Below, piece after piece: positions 26,001-35,962 of a DNA stretch of 64,000 bases. The notes under the pieces were generated by a model. That model did not search any database, was not told the DNA's origin, and was given only the letters and a program-made list of their open reading frames with translations. The position numbers and the translations under genes are program-made. Origin of the DNA: Steromphala cineraria. Lineage: Eukaryota; Mollusca; Gastropoda; Trochida; Trochidae. Position 1 is the stretch's first letter, and each line of letters starts with the position of its first letter. The DNA is taken from NCBI GenBank assembly GCA_916613615.1, contig OU744725.1, positions 8,290,708 through 8,354,707 of the forward strand, written 5' to 3'.

Positions 26001-26906
26001 ACTAGAAATAATCTATAGCCAGTCTGATAAATGTTTTATCATCCAAAACCTGTGTTCCACGGGATATATTGCTTATAGAAGATCAAGATCAATCTTTTTG
26101 AGAAGATTTTAGCAGTGCTAAGTACATGACATCACAATTGCTTTTGCATCATAAAGCAATGACATCATAATGCTATGACGTTATACATATGCTGAGGCTA
26201 ATGCAGTGTCCACATATGTTAATCGTCGATGAATAAGAGATTAAAATGATTTTTGATAATAAATATAATGTCCCCCTCTTGTATTATAAAGTGAAATAAA
26301 TCAACACGAGCTGATAAAAGTTACAAATCTCCTAGGCGTAACGTGGATATTTGAAACTTTTGTCAACGAGGACGGGTATACTTAAACTTTTAGACTTGAT
26401 TTTAGCTGAATTCAGAGGGAGAGTCGAAATGATATAATAATGATATTAATGAACGAACGATCAAACAAATGAATGAATGAATGAAGATATTGACTCTGGG
26501 CATATTACTGAACATCGATCATTTGTCATATTGCGTATCGATTGTTATGTGTCCATATATACGAGTATCTCTACAGACATGGTCGAAGAAGAAGAAGCAA
26601 TCGTCAACTTTCATGCATTTTTATTCATCTGAGGAAACGAAAATTATGTGCATAGCTTATCTGTTAATGATGCGTTCGTTTACAACTGCATACGTTGAGT
26701 AAGACATTGTCTTGCAATTGATAGCATATATTTGCTCGTTCTTGTGATATGTTTACTTACCTAGAAAACATGCTACTGCCCTTTTACAAAAAGCAAATTA
26801 TGTTAGAAACTGAACAATGATTAATCATACACATACCTGTCGTTATAGATAAAAGCTGAGAAATGGTTATCCACAAGTCAACAAGAATTATTTTCATCTG
26901 CATCAT
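12472..26906 (-). CDS. Single-pass receptor-like protein: SUEL-like lectin, CUB-like, TM, YxN/proline-rich tail (7 coding exons)
   Basis: Coding exons, in transcript order, are 26837-26897 (or from 26906), 21739-22122, 18539-18913, 17880-17948, 16248-16358, 14851-14941 and 12472-14026. All six introns are GT-AG, the frame is open throughout, and the exon lengths sum to 2646 nt, giving 881 aa plus stop. The first five introns are phase 1, as in shuffled extracellular modules; the last is phase 2. Predicted order: signal peptide (about 1-21), SUEL/rhamnose-binding-lectin-like domain (about 22-148), CUB-like domain (about 149-290), juxtamembrane stalk, TM helix (about 340-362), cytoplasmic tail (363-881). 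No kinase, death or TIR domain is present, so signalling would need recruited adaptors. I do not recognise a named orthologue. The exon structure is seen directly; the domain names are by Cys pattern and motif only. Confidence 0.85.
14466..14835 (+). mobile_element. TTAA-flanked MITE, copy 3, in the receptor's last intron
   Basis: TTAA at both ends; terminal inverted repeats AGGGACAGTAGCAC and ACGTGCTACTGCCCCT. Orientation is opposite to copies 1, 2 and 6. Its right edge lies 13 bp from the splice donor of the TM exon (donor GT at 14,849-14,850, minus strand). Confidence 0.9.
14851..14941 (-). CDS. Receptor exon: transmembrane helix
   Basis: A 91-nt exon bounded by acceptor TTTTGCTTCAG and donor GTAAGTCG. 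It encodes EKTP, then LIGGCIAGILGAFTLIVGC and IVLY, then basic KRRHIKK. That is a textbook type I TM helix with GxxxG-like small-residue spacing and a positive-inside stop-transfer signal. It ends in phase 2, completing Arg with the first base of the next exon. A MITE end lies only about 15 bp from its 3' border. Confidence 0.85.
14942..16247. other. Receptor intron
   Basis: GT-AG intron on the minus strand. Open frames at 15,355-15,582 and 15,906-16,124 have no domain and I do not call them. Confidence 0.6.
16248..16358 (-). CDS. Receptor exon: stalk and hydrophobic juxtamembrane segment
   Basis: A 111-nt exon, phase 1-1, with acceptor TATATTTCAG and donor GTAAGTTG. It encodes a Pro/Arg/Lys-rich linker (IQPTIPSPRDFTPDPK) and then a hydrophobic VVGIMIAMLKILF run that leads into the TM exon. 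The run could be a re-entrant or second short membrane segment. I favour one TM helix, in the next exon. Confidence 0.7.
16735..16770. promoter_or_regulatory. Three CRE palindromes (TGACGTCA) in 36 bp
   Basis: Exact TGACGTCA octamers lie at 16,735-16,742, 16,750-16,757 and 16,763-16,770. A TACGTCA half-type site is just upstream at 16,719-16,726. They sit in a CpG-richer patch (16,680-16,830) inside an otherwise AT-rich receptor intron. The octamer is the classic CREB/ATF site. Regulatory function is inferred. Confidence 0.45.
17081..17236. repeat. Fold-back element (nested inverted repeat)
   Basis: Outer arms 17,081-17,130 and 17,193-17,236 share a perfect core (GAATTACGGATTATCTGTCC and its complement). 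Inner arms, about 17,137-17,155 and 17,168-17,186, pair as AATTATTGTGTCAAACTCC with GGAGTTTATCATAATAATT. The whole unit would form one long cruciform. It lies in the intron between receptor exons 17,880 and 16,358 and is likely a MITE. I found no clear target duplication. Confidence 0.75.
17880..17948 (-). CDS. Receptor exon: end of CUB-like domain
   Basis: A 69-nt phase 1-1 exon. The acceptor is TTGTTTAG and the donor GTAAGAAG. It encodes SGSGILRVKCGRDN and a second Cys (PACLK), completing the preceding domain. It is too short to be picked up by open-reading-frame length alone. It is supported by perfect frame continuity on both sides and consensus splice sites. Confidence 0.75.
18539..18913 (-). 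CDS. Receptor exon: CUB-like domain
   Basis: 375 nt, phase 1 on both sides. It starts after TTATTTCAG and ends at a GTGAGT donor. It encodes a beta-rich stretch with a C-x-C pair (NCYCRI), an alternating hydrophobic strand (VDVQIYALDIRF) and a closing SVWLHF strand. That strand joins RSGSG across the next junction, resembling the final WLxFxS strand of CUB domains. An N-glycosylation sequon NLT is present. The open frame runs on past the donor into the intron, but that is read-through. Confidence 0.65.
19373..19469. repeat. Hairpin element, 44-bp arms
   Basis: Arms 19,373-19,416 and 19,426-19,469 pair with about four mismatches around a 9-base loop (TATAACATG). The arms hold ACTGGCCATTAGTTTTG and its complement. 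A related CAAAACTAAT fragment recurs at about 19,530. It lies in the large receptor intron 18,914-21,738. I could not define a target duplication. Confidence 0.8.
19762..20125 (+). mobile_element. TTAA-flanked MITE, copy 4
   Basis: TTAA on both sides and near-perfect ends AGGGGCAGTAGCACGTTTTT and its complement. It is one of the best-preserved copies and highly similar to the copy 300 bp downstream at 20,423. It lies in the receptor intron. Confidence 0.92.
20423..20758 (+). mobile_element. TTAA-flanked MITE, copy 5
   Basis: Left TTAA is intact; the right flank has decayed to TTAC. Same orientation as copies 3 and 4. A short internal deletion near the right end leaves it about 30 bp shorter than copy 4. 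Confidence 0.92.
21739..22122 (-). CDS. Receptor exon: SUEL/rhamnose-binding-lectin-like domain
   Basis: 384 nt, phase 1 on both sides, so it is one cassette. About 12 cysteines are arranged as in galactose/rhamnose-binding (SUEL) lectins. The first half has an L-x-C-P-x4-I-x-I-x-x-A strand pattern (ELNCPQNHRIAIKDA). The second half has ACSGFTSC followed by a terminal VKYSC strand. The C-terminal VKYxC and the mid-domain C-x-G-x-x-x-C are hallmarks of that family. This suggests a carbohydrate- or glycoprotein-binding ectodomain. Acceptor TCAAG precedes 22,122; donor GTAACA follows 21,739. The alternative is an unrelated Cys-rich extracellular domain. Confidence 0.7.
22123..26836. other. First coding intron of the receptor gene
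   Basis: A 4.7-kb AT-rich intron between the signal-peptide exon and the lectin exon. It holds an 84-bp MITE at 25,414-25,497 and a fragment of the TTAA MITE end at 26,766-26,786 (ATGCTACTGCCC). No internal exon is supported by both frame and splice sites. Confidence 0.6.
25405..25506. mobile_element. 84-bp MITE with 26-bp perfect TIRs and 9-bp TSD
   Basis: Inverted repeats 25,414-25,439 and 25,472-25,497 are perfect over 26 bp (CAATCTAAATAAATTTAGAT...). They are bracketed by direct repeats CATGACTAC at 25,405-25,413 and 25,498-25,506. A 9-bp duplication is the size used by Mutator-like transposases. The spacer is 32 bp and non-coding. The perfect TIR and TSD point to a fairly recent insertion. 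Confidence 0.92.
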
Positions 26907-26988
26907 GTACACAAATGAAGTGATGTTAACATAATCTGGTGGCACTTCGCCTTGAACAGGAAGAGGAAGAAATATGAGGACGTGCATC
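26837..26988 (-). CDS. Receptor exon with start codon and signal peptide
   Basis: Candidate start codons lie at 26,906, 26,903 and 26,897 on the minus strand. The peptide from the last (MKIILVDLWITISQLLS) has a short basic n-region and a hydrophobic core, and ends one base into a codon at a GTATGT donor (26,836). The exon seems to begin after a TTTACTGTTTAG acceptor at about 26,989. If so, 26,907-26,988 is 5' UTR and at least one untranslated exon lies further upstream. An open frame reaches 26,987, so a longer N-terminus is possible but would bury the signal peptide. Confidence 0.7.
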
Positions 26989-29900
26989 TAAACAGTAAAC
27001 AAAGAAAACCTTGTAACAGCGTGTGTTAAACTCTACACGAATAAGCAATGACTTTTTCGGAAGGTAAGCTTATAATCTGATCAACATTGAATGACACATC
27101 AAGATCGACGTTGTTATATCGCTATCAACTATACCAAAAACTGCACTCTCGATATTTTTCATTGGTGGTGTATTGTATCAAGAAGTAAGAAGTGTCTTTA
27201 GAATATGAAGACAGCAGTTACTCGTTAACACCATCATTTGCTTCATGAACATCATATCTATCATACTGTAGGGTGACGTAAGAGATACCTCCCTTCCTTA
27301 ACTGGTCTGATTTAATTAATTACTCATAAAACTAGATATAAAAATGTATCATTATCATGTTTAAAAAGGTCATGTTCAATTGATTATCTTCTTCTATTTA
27401 CATGCATATTTTAAGTTCATGGTAAATTGTAAAACGCAAATTGGGATGTCATTCCAACCCGTCCTTAGATCAATTCAAACGTGATAATTTCGGATAGGTT
27501 TGTTCATTGACATTCTTGTGTCAATGGGTAAATCCTACAGAATCATTGCGGTCAACAGCACAACGTTTTCCCACATCACATTTCCCGGAGATTAATTCAT
27601 TTAATCTCCGCAGCTATCTAAATTAAGAGGTTATTTCAACGTATTTCCAGGGGGCAGTTTATTACCATAGTGAATTCAGTTAATTGTGCTTTTAGTGAGA
27701 AAACGTTCGAAGCGGTACAAGAAAACGATGGCTATTCATGGTCAAATTCATTTTCAACGATTTAATTGGAACGATGTATTCTTGTTGAACGTTTTGTAGG
27801 TTATTCGTGTTCTTTCTACTGTTATGGCATGTTAATTGCTTGTTTCTTTTTTGTTGTCACGGAAATGTCAATCGTTTCCGTAAGAACAGGTGAACTTTCA
27901 ACTCCACTCAAGTCCAACAAATAGGAATTTATTTTGCCCTTCAATTTATATTTGTTCTATCCTTTAGAGGTTTTGAATATTATAAAATAACATCACCATT
28001 TAAGCCATTTACAAGCAGTTACAAATGTGCGGCTTTCAGCAATAGATTCATTTTCCTTGCAATGTCATTTAGAGTGTGCAATCCTACCCAGCTGTACGAT
28101 GACTGTACAATTTTGGAAATTAGTGTAATTCAAACTAAATACAACACTTTAACGATCTACTCAGTTCATCATCATTTCAAAAGTACACTTGAAACGATGT
28201 TTTTTGTTTTGCTTTTCTGATAAATGTCAAGAGGTTTAGCTTTATTTCATAGACGAAATTGCAAAGGGAACATTTTGACTTTGATGCTGCCCATCAGCTG
28301 GCATGGATTACTGGTGTCTTCATTCCTGTCCCCAGGCACAGCGCAGAGAGGATCCAGATCAATATAGACTACTCAACGACCTTAAGTGAAGCTCAAGTAG
28401 ATGATGTCAATTTATTAGATATGGAGCAAAACACAAATTGTCTGTTCTTTTGAACTGATCTATCACCCGGTGTATGGAATTGCGAGAATCGTTGTATTTA
28501 TTAACTCTTAATATTTTTACCTGGTATTTCTGAAATGAGAACACTGAATGTATGAATGTACATTTCTAGCTATGCAAATACAATATGCGCTAACCGATAG
28601 TAGCGTTAAGGTACAGGCTGTCTTTTTTTACATGATATTATGCGGACTTGAAGGATTGATTGTTTCCTAACATAAACCGTTTCCATACAAAAATGACCAC
28701 TTAGAGTTGATTGTTAGCAGTTAGAAAAATAAATTGCATTTAGGTAAATGGAATGTCTTGAAGATGATGTTCTTTGAAATTCACATTCATGTTTTGTTAT
28801 TAAACACGTATATTAAGGCAAAATGACATTCATCACTGCAAATGTATGAAATAATGATTGGCAATTACATAGGGTCATAAAATATAATGTCGTTTCAAAG
28901 TTAGATTTCTTAAAAACTAAAATATTAGCGTATCTTTCACTATATTTCCCTTTGAAATTTTGAAACATGAACGCAATGTAGAAATATATACAAAGTGAAT
29001 GTGACAGAATGTAAAAAATTACTAGAGTAACTTTGAATTAATATTTCTGAATAATTATCCCTTTTGATCCCACTACAGTAATTGATTTGACATCATGTTC
29101 CACATGTAATGTTTTAATGATATTTGGAAATATAGGTCAAAAGAAGACCTTGACATTATTGAGTGGAGTTCCTGTGACCTGGAGATACCAAGAGGACACA
29201 GTTAAGAGACAAGTTGCAAGCTCAATCATAACCTGCCATCTTGGCAAATTAGGAGGCTACTTGACCTCATTATTTCTTGATTGAGCACGCTTTTATGTAT
29301 GTACATCAGTATATCAGGGCACTAAGGTGACTTCATATAATTTAGTAAATAATTTAACGAATTACCATTTGACAAATAACCATGGCGTTTAGGTCATTAT
29401 AAATAGCCCTTGTCCAGCATTGACAGATGCATCTTTCAAATACAATTTACAAAAACAAATTTGATGGTTGTTGATAGCTTTTCTTGTCAAACGTAATTGC
29501 TGTCGTGTTCTTGAATGTAAATATTTATTCTTATCACGTAAGGGCCTCATACAATTTCAATGAGAGATTTCTTTCTATATTTCGACATATGGATACTCGT
29601 ATATATGTCGAAATACACTAACATTTATTTGAATTTGAATTTAGATATGTCTTGCATGAGACTGTGTGTATTTCAATATAGATAAATTAGTTAATGAATG
29701 ATGATAACAATGATCTGTGAAAACCTGATTTAAAAAGATCAGTATTTAAAATGAGGAAGGAAATGTACGTGGCGTTCAAATGGACCAGTGACATATATAT
29801 CAGGATTATTTTACACATAAATTCGCCAAGTTTGTGGGTGTAGAATGGAAAAGACCTCATTTGAGGCAATGAAAGTAAGTTGTGCAATCAGCGACGCTGT

Positions 29901-31990
29901 TATAACATCATCCGTTTGGCTGCCGAATCATATGGCAAGCCATTGTGATATGCGATAACTGTTGTCATTTGCTAAAAAGAATTCGAATAGATTGTGGTGC
30001 TTTTTTCCGCGAGGGGAAACTGCCTAAACCCAAGGATTCGGTCTAATAAGAACAGAGGCTCGGTCAACATTTCATGACATGGTCTGCATCTGTGGGGAGA
30101 GAATGATGCTCAGGAAGACGCGATAATGTGAAACGAAAAACGTTGTTTGCAAGTATTCAATATGGCAAAGTAAAGGAAACAGTGTGTGGTGTCCTCAGTA
30201 CGAGGAGGTCACGTGAAGCGGGATGAACACTGCTAATTTGGGTCAACTAGATCAAGAGTAATTTCATTTAACTCGGATCACTCGACCCTCGCAGCGTTTC
30301 TTTTATTAACAAGCCAATCAGCGACAAGTCTCGGAAGCCATCGGCGATATGTGATATTTAGAGGTCATCTGATTGTTTGAAATCGCGAAAGGTTAAAGAT
30401 CACAGACAAAGCCACCTGACCTGCCCTATATATAGCAGTTCACAGAGCAGAAGCCGAAACAGTAGACAGAAGGCACAATTGTTACTAATGTTTCAAATTG
30501 CAAAGACCAGAATCCCCTCAAACACTCTTCCGGGGGATCACTGTATTATTAGATTTATGATTGTGATAACCTTTTTAAAGAACTATATCACAAGAAAACA
30601 AATATCATAAATGTGTAACGAACAAAGATCTATGCATGGGTTTGCAAAGTTGATCCCATGAGGTCTCTACATGAAATGCATCCTGATTTGTTTTCTAACG
30701 CTTCATTCCTCGGAGACTAACGCGTTGGTGTGTAGTAATGATTCAACATAAGAACTCATATTGCTCTAGTTTCCCGGAAGATGTAAAGATAAACGTTACT
30801 GGCAAAAGCTTGAAACAGATTTGTATTTTTGTATCATTAAAATCATTATCCGAATATTCAACAATTAATTTGATGTACTTATAGGAGAAGTTGTGAAAAA
30901 CGTTTTATAGAAACAAACATGTATTGTCGTGTGTCGTTAGGATCGTTTGCAATTTAGAAATATATTGCTAAAATTAGTAAAAGCATAAATCTATTGAAAT
31001 ATGCATTACATATTGAAAACGTGACTTGTGTTAACAACCAGCACACATTGTGATGAAATCGATGTCCCCATTCTTCCTCCGTGGTACCACTGGTATTGTT
31101 CAATGTTTGATATCGATGTGTTTTTTATTCATTCTCTTTTGACCATGCTCTTACATTATTTGTGTATATTAAGATGTGAAAATACCGTTCCGGAGAGTTT
31201 AGGTTTACCTTTTACAGCGTATGATTGATTAGCATTTACTTCAAGATGTTCCATGTATGGAGTCGTATTGCTCAACAACATGTCACATCACAGATTTTTA
31301 GTATTCATATTTGTGCATGCTCTTAATGGTAAATGATATGACTTACATGATTATATGCATTGACAAATCAATTAGATTGCACAACACTCGTTTAAGGTAC
31401 GTGCAAGTGAACAAATGGGATAATATTTTCCGCAATAGTACATACTCAAGTGCGTTGCAGGAATAAGCTGAACTAAAAGTCTGTATTTTTGTGACATTGT
31501 TTATCAGCATTAAGCAGTTGCCATTGGATAAGAGTTTTAAAGTGATCCTGACAACGGTACCCAGACCAGTTTTAAAATCATGTTTACTGGATGTCTCCTG
31601 AGCCAATATGTCTCAGTGTCTCTAGATATCAGCTGAAGTAGATATCAGTTGAATGTTGTGGCTTATTTAAACTATACCACGGCACATTGACAACTTTCCA
31701 ATATCTTGTTATAGTGATATCTCACGATCCATTGAGGTTTGATCATTAGGTTTTTTCAGACACTGAAACAACTTTTGAAATTTCCCTTAAAGATCTTCCT
31801 TATACATTGGTCATTGGTAACAAAACAATTTTTTAAATATCATCGATGAAATATCTGAAAAGTAGTAAATGTACCCGAACCTTATTCGTTTCATTATTAG
31901 CGACAGGGGGCATTTTCATGTCAATGCAAAATAGAAGAAGCAGATATTCAATTTCACGGACCACTGACAAAAGAGAAATAACAAATCGAA
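26989..31990. other. Upstream region of the receptor gene; no confident gene
   Basis: This stretch should contain the receptor's promoter and 5' UTR exon(s), which I cannot place. A short hairpin (ATTTCGACATAT with its complement, about 29,578-29,613) is present. Open frames at 28,259, 29,087 and 30,377 lack domains and splice support. Confidence 0.4.
30427..30434. promoter_or_regulatory. Possible TATA box (TATATATA)
   Basis: TATATATA in the less AT-rich context CTGCCC...GCAGTTCACAG. The octamer is palindromic, so either strand is possible. On the minus strand it could serve the receptor gene about 3.4 kb downstream. Weak evidence: in AT-rich DNA such octamers arise by chance. Confidence 0.15.
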
Positions 31991-34900
31991 TCTTTAGAGA
32001 TGGCAAAAGAAGTGAACGTTTACACATTCGAGGATGATTGTCGAGTTTTTGTCCCTGCGCTGAAGCACGTATAAGTATCTTCACCAGGGGAACCACTATC
32101 CCTCTAGAACAAAACTAAACTTACACATGCCAACGAGTTAGTCAGCTATGGGTAAAAACCCTCAAAGAGTATATAACGCAAATGTTCAATGTAATCTCTG
32201 TTGCGTTTATTTCCTACCAGATTAATACCTGTTGAAAAACAAACTAAGCCTTATAAATACATTTAAAAAAATGATTTGTGTTTCCATTTTACAGTATGTC
32301 TTCAATTTGCATATTTGCAACCCATTTGGAACCATGTGATAGCTTACATGACTATCAACAAAGCTCTTTTCAAAGTTTTTGCAGTTGCACGTGCATTGCC
32401 ACAGCACCTGAGTTAATGGCATCGACATATTGTTAACAAGATAAACACCGACAAACTCACTCATTCACTCACTTAGAATTGACGATGATAACAAAGATAT
32501 CCTACGATGTTTGTTCGTATTAGAACGGACCACTCATGGGTTAAATACGCTCACTCTTATCGTATATTTAAAATAAAATTGTCAGACTGATGTTGTTTAA
32601 TAGCTGTTTTGATGCGTACGTCACCTGATGATTGTGGTTACATCGACATTTCTGCCCATCAAAAACATATTTTAGATGTACGAGATTACTAATCTGTTAC
32701 TTATCTATGACATTATAGACACATTGTGTAAGTTCACACTATCTTAAGGTTTTCTTAAAAACTCAAGTTTACTAAAATTGTGACAGACTGAGTTAAATAG
32801 CATATTGTATCAGGTAAACGATACCATTTCACAGTTTACACAATAACGTTCTTCATCCGCTTTCACGGTTATCGGTAAACAAGTCTCGACTATGATGGCT
32901 ATTCCTATCAAATAAACAAATAAGTCCTATGTATTGTATACAGACAAAAAGAAAAACAAACAAAAACGTCAATGAATAGATTGATACACACTAACTGAAA
33001 AAGAATAAATAAATATTTTAAGATTTGTTAGAAAAGCTCATTGTATTATAAAGTTTTAACTTAAAATTCTACTTTATATTACCCTTTGTTTAAAGATGTC
33101 CATTTACGTGTTTGTTATATCTGGTTTAGGAAAGGTTTCATTGAAGAACATTTCTAAACCTACGAAATCTACATTATGAATACATTCTAGGACTAATCTA
33201 ATCTGACGACATTGTCTGTTTGGGAAATATATGTAGATGTCTACTATTGGTTTTGTAACATGAACAAAGTCGCCGATAATGCCTAGTCTGGATTCTTTGT
33301 ATTCGGTTAATGATTTTAGCATTACTTTAAAGTCATAGTCCTAATCTTAAGGAGAGTCTTCACAGAAATGTTAATGTAGTTAAATAACAGAATCAGTGGT
33401 TGATGAGATTTTGTCTGGTTCGTCATTACTTCCTTCTCTACAGAGAATATATGCATAGAGTACCGTTGAGTACAACTGAATACCTAAGTGTGGCAACATT
33501 CAGAATCTGGTTAAGGTTGATACCACATACATACTGTCCACAACAATTATCTAAGTTCCTCAAAATTTCTTCTCTTATGAAAAGCCAGTCCCGAAACAAC
33601 AGCATCCTCTAACTCTTTTAAAAAGATTTTAGACGAATTTTTGATATTGATGTTCGTATGTCATATCATAATTTGTTGAGCCCATTTCTTCACGGTAAAG
33701 TCCCGTCCTGGGCTAAGCGAGAGATCAAGGGTATTCTAGTTTAAGGATTGACAAGGAAGGACTTTATTCGCAATGACGGACAGGGAAAATAATGGCTCTG
33801 CGGATTAAATGATGATCTCTCTGTTCTCAGATGAGTGTCATGTTGAAAAATGTGATTCATTGTGAATCTTCGATCTGCTTGCTCATTCATGTCAGGGGTG
33901 ACCGTTGGTCGACAAGAACATAAATACTTTGGTTTTGTTTCAAACCATAATCCAAAGGGAGAGCATCATTGACGTATATATGTATGTATATATGTGATTT
34001 TCGCCTGTAAATGCTTTTAAAGGGTATATGACTCCACTAATTCATACCTTTCAATTTTGTGCAACAAACTTTATTGATTATATGAACTATTACAAGAAGA
34101 ATATATCATTTAACAGTTTCAATTAAGAAAAACTTGGATGAATAAATAAGTCCTATCAGCTTGTAAATATAACTTATGGTAGTTGAGCAAACATTCTTTT
34201 AAAGTCTCACAATAAATGTTAGTTGTCTCTTGCCAAATGCTATTTAAATGCGGAAATGTGAAAGTCCGATCATACATTTTGTGTCCAAAGTCAATAACGT
34301 CAACAGCCTATTTGATCATCTCAAACATTTGGTCATTCCTAACCATACAATATTTGCTCCATGTACATATATTCACTGACATCAGTATTCCTGTACTCGA
34401 ATGCCAAGCAAAAGAAGAAAGATTATTTCCTTCGTTTATGCAATAATGCTTCAGTTTTATTTCTGCATCAGTTCAGTTCAGTTCAGTGTAATTTCAAATG
34501 ATACATTTCAAAGAGGTTTCAATCTCTGATACGTGGCGTCACAAGCTCTATGTGAATATTCTTGTTTACGATTTTGTAGTTTCCATATGTGGGCGATTCA
34601 TATCCCCACTACTAGCGTTGCTACTTGATGAAATGACCATAGAGAAATCACGTACAGTTAAAGACGTTTCTTATATTTTCGTAAAAGCTATTTTATGTTC
34701 ATCAAGTGAATCATGAAATGAAAACATCTGACTTGATTGAATAACCCAGAATGGAACTCAATACTATCATGACATACTACATATTAATGGTAAAAGTTTC
34801 TGTCAAGAAAGTGAACCACTCAGGTAATGTAAGTTGGACCTACATGTATACAGCTTCGTAGAGTCTGTCGAAAGCCTTTATATAATATAGAAATAAAGTT

Positions 34901-35000
34901 CAGTTATCTTAGGTTCTGTCTAGCCTTTTTCATAATTCAACCACCCTTCTACACTAACAATTTAAATAAGCCATGTCATCATTAGTAAATTAGGAGCATA
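31991..35000 (+). repeat. Diverged repeated segments, set A
   Basis: Several blocks here recur further right in the same order and orientation: 32,075-32,125 (with 37,945-38,000), 32,625-32,700 (with 39,035-39,110 and 43,190-43,270), 33,225-33,470 and 33,760-33,900 (with 39,690-40,250 and 49,460-49,970), and 34,650-34,890 (with 41,660-41,850). Recognisable shared words include TATTTTCGTAAAAGCTATTT and CATGAAATGAA. The blocks contain no conserved reading frame. They look like an old multi-kilobase tandem duplication broken up by indels. Confidence 0.6.
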
Positions 35001-35270
35001 GTGGTCTTGTGGTTAGAATGCTGGCCAATGGCCAAGGTTCGTATCCCAGTGGAGACACCAAATATATGTAACCTTGGTATCATTCTGTGTTGTGTACCTG
35101 GGCAAGGCACTTCATCCACATTGCACTCAGTCCATCCAGCTGATAAATTGATACCTTCTTGGTAGCTGCTATTAAAGTACACTTCATTTAAGGTAAAATT
35201 TGTGAGTAGTGCCTTGAGCATGCCATTAAATGTATGATTTGCTCTGATTTGGCTCTTTTCTTGATGGAAA
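34988..35270 (+). mobile_element. tRNA-derived SINE
   Basis: The head carries an A-box-like segment (TAGTGGTCTTGTGG, about 34,999-35,012) and a B box GGTTCGTATCC (35,036-35,046), the internal pol III promoter of tRNA-derived SINEs. A conserved-looking body (CCTGGGCAAGGCACTTCATCC) follows. It shares its head with the minus-strand fragment at 42,525-42,595. The 3' end is uncertain. Confidence 0.75.
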
Positions 35271-35599
35271 AATGTTTTGTCTTATGTGAATATGAGATTA
35301 TTTATTTATCCATTCATCTGTGATTTGTATATTCATTAATTTTGTTATCACTGGTAAAGGCAATCATAATATTTGTGATGAAAGAGGAATTTCAGTAATT
35401 TCTGCATTCTTTTTATTCTTTGATTCTTTTTTGTTCCTTTATCTTGTTGATTATTCATTATAATTTATTGCAAACTAATAAGGGTTATTTGATGATTTTG
35501 TTATGTGAGTACTATTTATTCATACAAAGATAGCAAATTAATGAATTATAAAAGAAAACCACTCTAGATCAGATGGTTAATTTAAAATACTTTCTGCTT
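35271..35599. other. AT-rich non-coding spacer
   Basis: I see no gene or named repeat. Confidence 0.4.
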
Positions 35600-35962
35600 T
35601 TAAAGGGGCAGTAGCACGTTTTTTGATAATTTTATATTTTAAATATTTCACTGATAATTGTAAGCTAATGCTTAATGTATTAATTTGATAGTGTCAAAAA
35701 TCACATTACACAAGAAAATCATCCATAGTGAGAGGACAAAGTATGGGGATTCACATCAAATTCATTGGCAGCCATTTTGTGTGAACACTTTTAATTCATT
35801 TTGTGAAAGAAAACGGAATCGCATGGCTTAGCTTAACGTTATATATTTCAATTAGTACTACTTCTTTTAGTTTAAATACACTGTCTTTCAATTGGAAATA
35901 TTATTTTTCATTTTCCTGACATCATCTTATATTCCCCTAAAAACGTGCTACTGCCCCTTTAA
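35600..35962 (-). mobile_element. TTAA-flanked MITE, copy 6
   Basis: TTAA on both sides. Ends AGGGGCAGTAGCACG and CGTGCTACTGCCCCT are perfect inverted repeats. Same orientation as copies 1 and 2, opposite to copies 3 to 5. A well-preserved copy outside the receptor gene. Confidence 0.92.

Noticed and set aside
28259..29284. Short plus-strand open frames (28,259-28,453 and 29,087-29,284)
   Set aside because: No domain, no convincing splice sites and no partner exons.
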